In this document: one piece after another, positions 15,301-23,112 of the stretch | How positions within the stretch are numbered: position 1 is the first letter of the stretch | How the letters are laid out: the number at the start of each line of letters is the position of its first letter | NCBI GenBank assembly: GCA_045536045.1 | Contig: JAZSMU010000019.1 | Coordinates: 1-29,723, forward strand | Source: RGIG1918 sp045536045 | GTDB taxonomy: Bacteria > Cyanobacteriota > Vampirovibrionia > Gastranaerophilales > Gastranaerophilaceae | Length of the DNA: 29,723 bases | Direction: 5' to 3' | Notes under the pieces: generated by a model | Told to the model about the DNA's origin: nothing | Seen by the model: the letters and a program-made list of their open reading frames with translations, nothing else | Database searches by the model: none | Program-made: the position numbers and the translations under genes

Positions 15301-15804
15301 ATGGGTTGGGTTACATTATCACTCAGAAATCAGGCCATTCTTGGTCAGCGTATAGAAATGGAACATCAATTGATGAATATTAATCAAAAATTGATGTCAT
15401 TACAATCTTATGCAACAAGCGTAACAAATGGTGTTATGAATTGTGGCAAACCAAGCTGGTTAGATTGTGGTTGTGTTGTTAGTCCATACGAAAGAGCAAA
15501 ATTTGAAACTGATATGTTTATCAGACAAAATGGTATGCTTGACCCTAAAACTGGAAGATATTATATGGTTGGAAAAAAAGGTTTAGCACCTATTTCTCCT
15601 CAAAAAATATTTTTAGATTTTTTACATAAAGCTACTAACGCTTATATTAATCAACTAAGAGAACATCTTCATAAAATTGAGAAAAAATTGACTCATGAAA
15701 GAGACCAAATGTTGACTAGAATTAAGATGTTGGATGCAGAATATAATGCTAACAAAGATGCAATTTCAAATTCTATTAAAGAAAGTGCACCTAAATATGT
15801 TTAA
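15301..15804 (+). CDS. Conserved-looking coiled-coil protein of unknown function
   Basis: A 167-residue protein that I do not recognise. The N-terminus M-G-W-V-T-L-S-L-R-N-Q leads into a long amphipathic helix (about 5-40). A short Cys/Trp segment with C48, C56 and C58 (P-S-W-L-D-C-G-C) follows. A turn-rich region D-P-K-T-G-R-Y-Y-M-V (81-90) comes next, then a long heptad-patterned helix (about 103-160) rich in Lys and Glu. There is no signal peptide or membrane helix. The layout of two helices joined by a compact middle would suit a structural or adaptor role, for example in an envelope machine, but that is speculation. It is monocistronic, with a strong terminator 43 bp after the stop. Confidence 0.75.
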   Translation: MGWVTLSLRNQAILGQRIEMEHQLMNINQKLMSLQSYATSVTNGVMNCGKPSWLDCGCVVSPYERAKFETDMFIRQNGMLDPKTGRYYMVGKKGLAPISPQKIFLDFLHKATNAYINQLREHLHKIEKKLTHERDQMLTRIKMLDAEYNANKDAISNSIKESAPKYV

Positions 15805-15846
15805 TTTTAAATTTTAATTTCTAACTTATTTGTAACTAAAATCCTT

Positions 15847-15870
15847 AAGCCGTCTTGCACGGCTTTTTTA
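15847..15870 (+). terminator. Intrinsic terminator after the coiled-coil gene
   Basis: A 7-bp G+C-rich stem, AAGCCGT/ACGGCTT (15847-15853 with 15859-15865), with a 5-nt loop, runs into TTTTTT at 15864-15869. It is a canonical Rho-independent terminator on the plus strand. Confidence 0.9.
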
Positions 15871-15874
15871 TTTT

Positions 15875-15902
15875 GAAAAAAATAGGGCGATTTCTCGCCC
15901 TA
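15875..15902 (-). terminator. Intrinsic terminator of the 612-residue SLH gene
   Basis: A perfect 8-bp stem TAGGGCGA/TCGCCCTA (15883-15890 with 15895-15902) has a 4-nt loop. On the minus strand it is followed directly by seven T residues (15882-15876). It sits 18 bp past the stop of the SLH gene and 13 bp from the opposing terminator. Confidence 0.88.
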
Positions 15903-15920
15903 CCTTTTTATAAAATTTTG

Positions 15921-17759
15921 TTATTCTCCGAAAGCAATTGTAATTTTTTGCTCTGGGTTAACTTGAGAAATTCTCATACCACTTGGGTCAACCAAGTATG
16001 CAATTTCGTCTGCAGTTGTTTGGAAAATACCCATTGTGCCTGAAATTGCGTTTCTGGTTAGGTCAATTGGTGCCATAACAAGTGCTTTTCCTGCGTCTTG
16101 GAAGCTTCTTCCTGAAGCTCTAAATTTACCTGTTAGCAACTCAGCAGAGCCTGTACCTGTGTTTCCAAGTAGGTTTTCGCTAGCGTTTGCAAGCCCAATA
16201 ACCATTCCACCTGCTGCTCTACCAACGTTTCCTAAAATTGAACCTACCCAAGTAAATGGCCATTCAATTGCACGAACAAAACCATTTGAATCCATATTTT
16301 TATCAACATGTGCTGTTAAAATTTGTTTTGGAAGTGCATATTTTTTACCATCACAACCAACAATCTCATCAAATGAAAGTCTTATTGCACCTTGATTATT
16401 TTTTGTCGGTCTAATAATTTCAACAACCTTACCATTTACTCTTGAACCTTTTGCAAAAGTCATTCCGTCTATAACGATTGAGTTGATTGTTGTTGCTGCA
16501 AATTGTTCGCCAACATTTGCATTTTTGGCATTAATAATATCGTTCATTTTAAGCTCAAGTGTTGGAATTTGAACACATTGTTCTTTTTCAACAAATGATT
16601 TAACAACTTCAGATGAAGCAACTTTATTTTCTGTGTCGTAGCCACCTGCAATTCTGATATTTTGAATCATAGTGGCAATTTGAGCACGAGATGCTGTTTT
16701 GTTTGGGTGAATATATGAAGAATTCATATCTTTTAAAGCACCATTTTCAATTGCTTTTGCAACGCTTTCACGAGCCCAAGCTGGAATTAGGTGTCCGTCT
16801 TTATATTGCGATAAAATTTCATCTGCTTTGCATTTATCCATAGGGCAATTTAAGCCTTTTGAAACAATAACAAGTGCTTGTGTGGTTGTTATTTTGCCAT
16901 TTGGGTCAAATAAGCCATTTGAGTGTCCATCTATGAAATCAGCATTTGCACTTTTGTTAATAAATTCATAAGCCCAATGGGATTCTGGAACATCTCTGAA
17001 GTCCCCATCTGAGCCCATCGCTGTGTTTTCTAAATTATAACCACGAACAACTGCAGATGCCATTTCTGCTCTTGTTACATTACTATTTGGTCTAAACATT
17101 CCATCTGGATAACCAAAAAGAACGCATTTTTCAGTTAATCTGTTAATGTCTGAGCTTGCCCAATGAGAACTTGGAACATCTGGATACATTTGTCCTAAAC
17201 CACTTGCGAAGCCTGTAATGTTATTTGGTTCATAGCTTTCTAAAACTTTTTTGGTTACATTTATATGAGTTGGCGATTTAACAGAAACGCTTTTGTCGCA
17301 ACAATCTGTAGTTTTGTCTAAAATTGCATCTATTGCTTTTGTTTCATCAATTGTTGCAGCAGCACCTGTCATGCAACCTTCTGTTACAAGAACACCATTT
17401 TCAACAGTTAAGCCTCTATTTAATAACGCACCATCTGTTATTGTTGCGTTATTATTTAAGCTTCCAACAGTCGAGGTATTTGAATTTGAATAAACTGCAT
17501 CCGGATACGAATATTTTTGGAATTTGTACTTTTTTCCATCAATATTGGCTGCAGCACCTGTTGTTAATTCTTGTTCGCAACCATTTTCATCTAAAACTTT
17601 ATTGCAACTATCACAAGAAGCAGTTTCTGGTGTTACCATTTTTTGAACAGGGCAACCACATCCTGTGTTGCATTCGCTTGCAATTGAAAAGTTTACTGGT
17701 ACGGTGAGTGCAAGCATACTCAAGCATACGCAGTTTCTCATAAATTTTTTAAAGTCCAT
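15921..17759 (-). CDS. SLH-domain envelope protein with Cys-rich N-terminus
   Basis: A secreted, probably cell-wall-bound protein of 612 residues. A signal peptide (about 1-28, ending F-S-I-A-S) is followed by a cysteine-rich stretch (C30, C34, C36, C49, C52, C61) and C129, C153 and C154. The motif T-G-A-A-A-N/T-I-D occurs twice, at 67-74 and 131-138. Three SLH domains follow (about 191-241, 254-303, 319-370), with F-G-Y-P-D-G-M-F-R-P and T-R-A-E-M-A in the first. A beta-rich C-terminal domain (about 398-480) contains F-A-K-G-S-R-V-N-G-K-V-V-E. A Gly-rich hydrophobic segment (about 494-525) comes last. SLH domains usually bind wall-linked polysaccharide. A full AAAGGAGG ribosome site precedes the ATG. 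It lies 122 bp after its apparent paralogue. Confidence 0.88.
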   Translation of the reverse strand: MDFKKFMRNCVCLSMLALTVPVNFSIASECNTGCGCPVQKMVTPETASCDSCNKVLDENGCEQELTTGAAANIDGKKYKFQKYSYPDAVYSNSNTSTVGSLNNNATITDGALLNRGLTVENGVLVTEGCMTGAAATIDETKAIDAILDKTTDCCDKSVSVKSPTHINVTKKVLESYEPNNITGFASGLGQMYPDVPSSHWASSDINRLTEKCVLFGYPDGMFRPNSNVTRAEMASAVVRGYNLENTAMGSDGDFRDVPESHWAYEFINKSANADFIDGHSNGLFDPNGKITTTQALVIVSKGLNCPMDKCKADEILSQYKDGHLIPAWARESVAKAIENGALKDMNSSYIHPNKTASRAQIATMIQNIRIAGGYDTENKVASSEVVKSFVEKEQCVQIPTLELKMNDIINAKNANVGEQFAATTINSIVIDGMTFAKGSRVNGKVVEIIRPTKNNQGAIRLSFDEIVGCDGKKYALPKQILTAHVDKNMDSNGFVRAIEWPFTWVGSILGNVGRAAGGMVIGLANASENLLGNTGTGSAELLTGKFRASGRSFQDAGKALVMAPIDLTRNAISGTMGIFQTTADEIAYLVDPSGMRISQVNPEQKITIAFGE

Positions 17760-17781
17760 ATTTCCTCCTTTGTTAATTTTT

Positions 17782-17815
17782 AGAGCAATAATTAATTTAT
17801 TGGAATTATGCTCTT
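17782..17815 (-). other. Hairpin in the leader of the SLH gene
   Basis: On the minus strand AGAGCATAATT (17815-17805) pairs with AATTA-T-TGCTCT, an 11-bp stem with one bulged T and a 10-nt loop. It ends about 22 bp before the ATG and just upstream of the AAAGGAGG site. No T-run follows on the minus strand, so it is not a terminator for the upstream gene. It may stabilise or regulate the message. The rest of the 122-bp gap shows nothing clear. Confidence 0.4.
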
Positions 17816-17881
17816 TAAAAAGAGGAAGTTCATTACCCTAAAAGGCAATTTGCTTAATCATCAAATTTGCTAATTTTGAAA

Positions 17882-19033
17882 TTATAGTTGAACAAATTCA
17901 TCAATAATTTCAACTTTGTATGGCTCAAGAATGACAAAGTTACCAGTTGAACTTTTGTGAATTAAGGCTTTTTTACCTTTAATTACATAGTAATCAATTT
18001 TGTCTAAAATAGTTTCGCCTTTGTATTTTGGCTCAACTGTAGCACTCATTAAAATTTTGCCTTCTTCTTGTGTTCTTGAGTTAACAAAATTTACTGTTTG
18101 CAAAACTAAACGTTCATTTCTGAAGAATTTTTTAGCTTTTTTAACTTCAACAAATTTGCCGTAAAATTCTGTGTTTGCTGGGAAAATCAGCCTGTTATCT
18201 TTTGTTATGTAGTGTTTCTTTGTTTTTGCTCTAAAGTCCATCCCGTTGTCTAATGGTTTTTGAATAGAGCATTCCATAATTGCCAAAGGTAAAACTGTTC
18301 CAGCTGGAATTATAGTGTATTTCCCTTCTTTATATGCTCCTTCAACAACTTCGCCTTTAAATAATCTTATTCCAATTTTGCCGTCTTTGAGTTTCGGCTC
18401 AGGCATTTTTTCTGAAGCTGATAATAATTTTGAAATAAAGCCAGCAACCTCTGCTCTAGTTGCGTCTTTTAATGGCAAAAGCATTGTTTTGTCTTCTTTA
18501 AAAACAACTAAATCATAATTAAGTGCAAGTGCAACTTGAATTTTTGCCCAAGCAGGGATGAGATTTGAATCTTTATATTCTGATAATAATTTTTCTGCGT
18601 TTTCTTTTGTAATTTCGCCTAAATTAAGTGCATTTACAAGGCTTGTAATAATTTCTAGTCTTGTTATTGGCTCATCTGGGTAAATATTTCCTGTTGTATC
18701 CCCTTGAACTAAATCGTAAAATGAGGCAATTTGAAGATATTTGTTTGCCCAATGATTTTTTTCTAGGTCAATATATGCTTTTTCTTCGTAAGGTTTGTTT
18801 AAAAGTTTTAAGGCATGGACAACAATTGAGGCATATTCCCCTCTTGTCATTGTGTTTAGAGGTTTATAATTGCCATCAGGATAGCCATAAAGTATTCCTT
18901 TGTTGCTTAGTGTTGTAATTTGTTCATAATATGCATCTTGAACATTAACATCTTTATATTGAGTGGCACAAGCTATATTGGCTAAGTTAAATATAAAACA
19001 TAGCGTTAATATTGTTAATATTTTCTTCATCAT
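17882..19033 (-). CDS. SLH-domain envelope protein, paralogue of the next gene
   Basis: A secreted 383-residue protein. A signal peptide (1-23, ending I-A-C-A) leads directly into three SLH domains (about 26-76, 86-137, 153-203), the first with L-Y-G-Y-P-D-G-N-Y-K-P and M-T-R-G-E-Y-A. The third SLH contains Y-K-D-S-N-L-I-P-A-W-A, nearly identical to Y-K-D-G-H-L-I-P-A-W-A in the downstream SLH protein. The C-terminal beta-rich domain (about 218-383) has I-I-P-A-G-T and F-P-A-N-T-E-F-Y-G-K-F-V-E, also matching that neighbour. Two adjacent ATG codons follow GGGGAAG; either could start translation. It begins 23 bp after the clpX stop and may be co-transcribed with it. Confidence 0.88.
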   Translation of the reverse strand: MMKKILTILTLCFIFNLANIACATQYKDVNVQDAYYEQITTLSNKGILYGYPDGNYKPLNTMTRGEYASIVVHALKLLNKPYEEKAYIDLEKNHWANKYLQIASFYDLVQGDTTGNIYPDEPITRLEIITSLVNALNLGEITKENAEKLLSEYKDSNLIPAWAKIQVALALNYDLVVFKEDKTMLLPLKDATRAEVAGFISKLLSASEKMPEPKLKDGKIGIRLFKGEVVEGAYKEGKYTIIPAGTVLPLAIMECSIQKPLDNGMDFRAKTKKHYITKDNRLIFPANTEFYGKFVEVKKAKKFFRNERLVLQTVNFVNSRTQEEGKILMSATVEPKYKGETILDKIDYYVIKGKKALIHKSSTGNFVILEPYKVEIIDEFVQL

Positions 19034-19056
19034 ACTTCCCCATTTTATGTTTTGTT

Positions 19057-20385
19057 CTATGCGATTTCTTCTTTTGGAGCTTTAGAAGCTTTTTCGCCTT
19101 TTGTTTTTTTGTTTATTGTTACTACATTATTTTTAACAACCATATCTGCTGTTATTGTGAATTTATCAATGTCAGCTCTTGATGGCACTTCATACATAAC
19201 ATCAAGCATAATTTCTTCAACAATTGAACGAAGTGCACGAGCACCTGTTTTTCTTTTAATTGCTTCTTTGGCAATCGCTTCAATTGCTTTGTCCTCAAAA
19301 ATAAGCTCAACATCATCCATTTTAAGAAGCTTTTTATATTGTTTAATAAGAGCATTTTTAGGCTCTGTTAATATCATTTTTAATGCTTTTTCATCTAGTG
19401 GGTCTAAAATAGCATAAACAGGAATTCTTCCAATAAATTCTGGAATTAAACCAAATTTAAGAAGGTCATCTGGCTGAGTTTTCTTTAAAATTTTGCCGTG
19501 TTCAATTTCTTTTTCCTCAGCTGTCATATGTTTAGCACCAAAGCCAACATTTCCACCGTCAGAGCTTCTTCTTTCAACTATTTTATCTAAACCAACAAAC
19601 GCACCACCAACAATAAATAAAATATTTCTTGTGTCAATTTGAATAAATTCTTGGTGTGGGTGTTTTCTTCCACCTTGTGGAGGCACATTTGCAGTTGTTC
19701 CTTCAATCATTTTTAACAATGCCTGTTGAACACCTTCGCCTGAAACATCTCTTGTAATTGATGGATTTTCAGACTTTCTTGCAATTTTGTCAATTTCATC
19801 TATGTAAATAATTCCACGTTCTGCCTTTTGTGCGTTGAAATCAGACGCTTGATAAAGTCTTAATAAGATATTTTCAACATCATCACCAACATATCCTGCT
19901 TCAGTTAATGTTGTTGCGTCAGCAACAGCAAAAGGAACATCTAATATTTTTGCCAAAGTTTGTGCCAAAAGAGTTTTGCCACTTCCTGTTGGTCCAATTA
20001 AAAGAACATTACTTTTTTGAATTTCAACATCATCTTCAGGAAGAAATTCGCCAGATATTGTTTGAGTTTTTGCTAATCTTTTGTAATGGTTATAAACTGC
20101 AACTGAAAGAACTTTTTTAGCATCATCTTGACCGACAATATGTTCGTCTAAATATGCTTTAAGCTCATGTGGTTTTGGAACTCCACCTAGGTTAAAGCCA
20201 TTTTCTTGAACTTTTTCTTTGTCTTCAGATTTGATATTAAAAAGCTCTTCGTCTAAAATTTCGTTACATAATTCAATGCATTCATCACAAATGCACACAT
20301 CAGGACCTGCTATTAATTTTTTAACAGAATCTTGTGTTTTTCCGCAAAAACTGCATTTTAATACTGGTTCGTCGTGGTTAGACAT
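19057..20385 (-). CDS. clpX: ATP-dependent Clp protease ATP-binding subunit ClpX
   Basis: AAA+ unfoldase that feeds substrates to ClpP. The N-terminal zinc domain has C11 and C14 with C33 and C36. Walker A is G-P-T-G-S-G-K-T (131-138), pore-1 loop G-Y-V-G (165-168), Walker B I-I-Y-I-D-E (192-197), RKH loop G-G-R-K-H (238-242). The ClpP-docking IGF loop reads V-G-F (280-282). Sensor-2 is G-A-R-A-L-R (381-386). All functional motifs are intact at 442 residues, with a short basic C-terminal tail. The ATG follows TAGGAGA. It lies 14 bp after clpP in the tig-clpP-clpX order found in many bacteria. Confidence 0.97.
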   Translation of the reverse strand: MSNHDEPVLKCSFCGKTQDSVKKLIAGPDVCICDECIELCNEILDEELFNIKSEDKEKVQENGFNLGGVPKPHELKAYLDEHIVGQDDAKKVLSVAVYNHYKRLAKTQTISGEFLPEDDVEIQKSNVLLIGPTGSGKTLLAQTLAKILDVPFAVADATTLTEAGYVGDDVENILLRLYQASDFNAQKAERGIIYIDEIDKIARKSENPSITRDVSGEGVQQALLKMIEGTTANVPPQGGRKHPHQEFIQIDTRNILFIVGGAFVGLDKIVERRSSDGGNVGFGAKHMTAEEKEIEHGKILKKTQPDDLLKFGLIPEFIGRIPVYAILDPLDEKALKMILTEPKNALIKQYKKLLKMDDVELIFEDKAIEAIAKEAIKRKTGARALRSIVEEIMLDVMYEVPSRADIDKFTITADMVVKNNVVTINKKTKGEKASKAPKEEIA

Positions 20386-20399
20386 TTTTTCTCCTAATA

Positions 20400-20987
20400 T
20401 TAATTATGTTCGCTTGTGATGACTTTGTCAATCATTCCGTATTCTAGTGCTTCTTCAGGTGTCATGATATAGTCACGGTCTGTGTCTTTTTCAATTTTCT
20501 TAAGTGGTTGACCAGTGTTTGAAGCAAGAATTGAATTTAGAGATTTTTTAATTCTCAAAATTTCATTTGCTTGAATTTCAATATCAGTTGCTTGACCTTG
20601 AGCACCACCTAATGGTTGGTGAATAAGTACTCTAGAGTGTGGTAGGGCAAGTCTTTTGCCTTTTTTACCAGATGATAATAAGAATGCACCCATTGAAGCA
20701 GCTTGACCTAAGCAAATTGTAGAAACATCTGCTCTGATGTGTTGCATTGTGTCATATATGGCAAGACCTGCAGTAACAGAACCACCTGGAGAGTTGATAT
20801 ATAGCATAATATCTTTTTCAGAATTTTCGCTATCTAATAGCAAAAGTTGTGCAACAACAAGGTTTGCAACCATGTCATCAATAGGAGTTCCTAAAAAGAT
20901 AATTCTTTCTCTTAAAAGTCTTGAAAAAATATCAAAACTTCTTTCGCCTCTAGATGATTGTTCAATAACAACAGGTACAAAGCTCAT
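20400..20987 (-). CDS. clpP: ATP-dependent Clp protease proteolytic subunit ClpP
   Basis: Serine peptidase forming the tetradecameric chamber of ClpXP. The catalytic triad is Ser98 in G-Q-A-A-S-M-G-A-F, His123 in V-L-I-H-Q-P-L-G-G and Asp172 in D-R-D-Y-I-M. Length (195) is standard, with a short N-terminal region before the processing-like E-R-S-F-D-I-F-S. A single copy is seen here, whereas cyanobacteria often have several ClpP/ClpR paralogues. AAAGGGA precedes the ATG. It is in the same run as tig (19 bp) and clpX (14 bp). Confidence 0.97.
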   Translation of the reverse strand: MSFVPVVIEQSSRGERSFDIFSRLLRERIIFLGTPIDDMVANLVVAQLLLLDSENSEKDIMLYINSPGGSVTAGLAIYDTMQHIRADVSTICLGQAASMGAFLLSSGKKGKRLALPHSRVLIHQPLGGAQGQATDIEIQANEILRIKKSLNSILASNTGQPLKKIEKDTDRDYIMTPEEALEYGMIDKVITSEHN

Positions 20988-21006
20988 AAATATTCCCTTT
21001 CAATAA

Positions 21007-22305
21007 TTATTTACTAATAAATTCGTTATTTTCAACAATAAAGTTGCAAACTTTTTTAGTTGCAGCTTGTTTTGTCAAAATTTGTAAGCTGTTTGGATTT
21101 CTTTTGATTTCATCAAAGATAATGTGGCTGTTTTCGCCATAAATTTGGGCAATTTCAGTCATTTCTTGAATTATATCATTTTGTTCAATTGTAATGTTTT
21201 CTAATTGAGTGATTTTTTCAATGATTAGAGAATTTTTAATTCTGCGAACTGCTTCATCATTAACTTTTTTGTTAAATGCTTCAGCTCCACCTTCAGCTTT
21301 AATAAATTCGCCAATATCTCTTCCTCTAGCTCTGCCGAAGTATTCGCTGCGAACTGCTTCTTCTTCTCTTTTAACCATTGTTTCTTGAATATCTACTTTT
21401 AATTCAGCCAAAATACCATCTAGAGCTGCTTCTGTTTTAAGTCTTGCATCTTCTTTAGTTTTAACATCAGCTAAATATTTTTGAATGCTTTCTTTTAATT
21501 CATCAACAGTTTTGAAAGGACCTGCTTTAGCAGCCAATTCATCTGTCATTTCAGGCAATTTTCTTTCTTTAATTTCGTGAAGATTAATTTTAAATTGTGT
21601 GTCTTTGCCTTTTAGGTTTTCAGCGTGGTAATCTTCTGGGAATTTAACATCAATTGTAAATTCTTCGCCAGCATTGTGTCCAACTAAAGCTTCTGCAAAG
21701 CCTGGAATAAAGTTTGAATGAGCAAGGTCTAATTCGTAGTTTTCACCTTTGCCGTGTTCAAATGCAACACCATCTAGGAAGCCTTCAAAATCAAAAACAA
21801 CAACGTCATCTTCTTTAGAAGCTCTGCCTTCAACTTTTTCAAATGTTGCAAATCTTTCTTGCACCATTTTTAATTCATTTTCAACAATGTTTTCGTCTGT
21901 TTTAAATTCTTCAAATTTATATTTTTTGCCTTTGTAAGCTGGCATATCAAATTCTGGTTTAAGCTCTAATTTTAAAGTATATTTAAACTCTTCGCCTTTT
22001 GTATATTCATAAGTTTCAACATTTGGTTGAATAGCTAAGTCATAATTATTTTCTGCAATAATATCTGGAACAATGTCATTACATAGGTAATTTAAAGTTT
22101 CTTGTTTTAGGGCATCTTCGCCAATATGTTTTTCAGCAACTAGAGCTGGAACTTTTCCTTTTCTAAATCCTGCAAGATTCATATTTGAGCTCATTCTTTT
22201 AAGAATTTTATCGTAAGCGTTTTTAGCAACTTTAGCATCAACAGCTACTTCAATTTTAACAATGTTTCCATCTAGTTTTTCTATTTTTGTTTTAACGTCT
22301 TTCAT
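21007..22305 (-). CDS. tig: Trigger factor, ribosome-associated chaperone
   Basis: Folding chaperone and peptidyl-prolyl isomerase that meets nascent chains at the ribosome exit. The ribosome-binding signature G-F-R-K-G-K is at 46-51 in the N-terminal domain. An FKBP-type isomerase domain (about 165-250) has V-V-V-F-D-F-E-G-F-L-D-G and F-I-P-G-F-A-E-A-L-V-G. The C-terminal helical arms (about 250-432) form the chaperone cradle. The 432 residues are a normal length. First gene of tig-clpP-clpX, with a promoter at 22337-22366 and AAAGGGAAC before the ATG. Confidence 0.96.
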   Translation of the reverse strand: MKDVKTKIEKLDGNIVKIEVAVDAKVAKNAYDKILKRMSSNMNLAGFRKGKVPALVAEKHIGEDALKQETLNYLCNDIVPDIIAENNYDLAIQPNVETYEYTKGEEFKYTLKLELKPEFDMPAYKGKKYKFEEFKTDENIVENELKMVQERFATFEKVEGRASKEDDVVVFDFEGFLDGVAFEHGKGENYELDLAHSNFIPGFAEALVGHNAGEEFTIDVKFPEDYHAENLKGKDTQFKINLHEIKERKLPEMTDELAAKAGPFKTVDELKESIQKYLADVKTKEDARLKTEAALDGILAELKVDIQETMVKREEEAVRSEYFGRARGRDIGEFIKAEGGAEAFNKKVNDEAVRRIKNSLIIEKITQLENITIEQNDIIQEMTEIAQIYGENSHIIFDEIKRNPNSLQILTKQAATKKVCNFIVENNEFISK

Positions 22306-22336
22306 TTCTGTTCCCTTTTTAATAACTATTAATTAT

Positions 22337-22366
22337 ACTATACTTCAAACATAAGCGTGTGGTCAA
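22337..22366 (-). promoter_or_regulatory. Promoter for tig-clpP-clpX
   Basis: The minus strand has TTGACC (22366-22361), an 18-bp spacer and TATAGT (22342-22337). A second hexamer TATAAT overlaps at 22337-22332 but is 23 bp from the -35. The 120-bp divergent region also holds the nanE promoter. Confidence 0.5.
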
Positions 22367-22389
22367 TTTGTTGTATATTTTAAACAAAT

Positions 22390-22418
22390 TTGTAAATTTT
22401 TTTCCCTTTTTATATAAT
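22390..22418 (+). promoter_or_regulatory. Promoter for nanE-ROK kinase, predicted leaderless
   Basis: TTGTAA (22390-22395), a 17-bp spacer and a perfect TATAAT (22413-22418) form a good sigma-70-type promoter. The ATG begins only 8 nt after the -10, at the place where transcription itself should start. No Shine-Dalgarno lies in between or just upstream. Confidence 0.65.
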
Positions 22419-22425
22419 TATTTCA

Positions 22426-23112
22426 ATGGAAGTTTTAGAAAAAATTAAAAATGGGGTTATAATTTCTTGTCAGGCAATGAAGTCTGAGCCTTTATATGAA
22501 GAAATTGCTATGCAAGCTTTAATAACTGAAGTTTTGAGGGCAAACCCAGATGCCTTAAGGCTTGCAGGTGTGCGTGATATAAAGTTTGTTAAAGAAAATT
22601 TTCCACAAATTCCTGTAATTGGGATTACAAAACCAGATATTATTCCAGAAAATTATAATGAATTAGTTTATATTACGCCCGAAATTGAAGATGTTGATGC
22701 TTTGGCTAATGCAGGAGCTGATATTATTGCATTTGATGGCACAAAAAGAGATAGAAAAACTTCTGTTTCAGCTTTAATTAATAAAATTCATGAATATAAA
22801 AAGCTTGCGATGGCAGATATTTCAACTCTTGAAGAAGGAATTGAGGCAGAAAAGCTTGGAGCAGATATTGTTTCAACAACATTATCTGGCTATGTTTCAG
22901 GGCAAGATAAAAATATGGAAATTCCTGATTTTGAACTATTGCAAGAATTAATTGAAAATATTAAAATTCCTGTTATCTTAGAAGGCAGGATTTGGGAGCC
23001 AACTGACATTAAAAAAGCCTTTGAAATTGGGGCATATGCTACTGTTATTGGCTCAGCTGTTACAAGACCAAAAGATATAGTTAATAGATTTATAAGAAAG
23101 GGTAAAGAATGA
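22426..23112 (+). CDS. nanE: Putative N-acetylmannosamine-6-phosphate 2-epimerase
   Basis: NanE-family TIM barrel converting ManNAc-6-P to GlcNAc-6-P, a step of sialic acid or ManNAc use. The N-terminal I-I-S-C-Q-A (12-17) matches the family's 'V-S-C-Q-A'. The catalytic Lys is Lys69 in I-G-I-T-K-P-D and the Glu is Glu186 in I-L-E-G-R-I-W. Other family blocks are V-Y-I-T-P (81-85), A-D-I-S-T-L-E-E-G (130-138) and T-T-L-S-G-Y (151-156). A phosphate-binding end, G-A-Y-A-T-V-I-G-S-A-V-T-R-P (202-215), closes the barrel. Length 228 is normal. No sialate lyase or transporter is in view, so the physiological source of the substrate is unknown. It overlaps the ROK kinase gene by 4 nt. Confidence 0.9.
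   Translation: MEVLEKIKNGVIISCQAMKSEPLYEEIAMQALITEVLRANPDALRLAGVRDIKFVKENFPQIPVIGITKPDIIPENYNELVYITPEIEDVDALANAGADIIAFDGTKRDRKTSVSALINKIHEYKKLAMADISTLEEGIEAEKLGADIVSTTLSGYVSGQDKNMEIPDFELLQELIENIKIPVILEGRIWEPTDIKKAFEIGAYATVIGSAVTRPKDIVNRFIRKGKE

Noticed and set aside
15875..15902. The TAGGGCGA hairpin as a dispersed palindromic repeat
   Set aside because: Only one copy was noticed in the window and its position and T-run explain it as a terminator.
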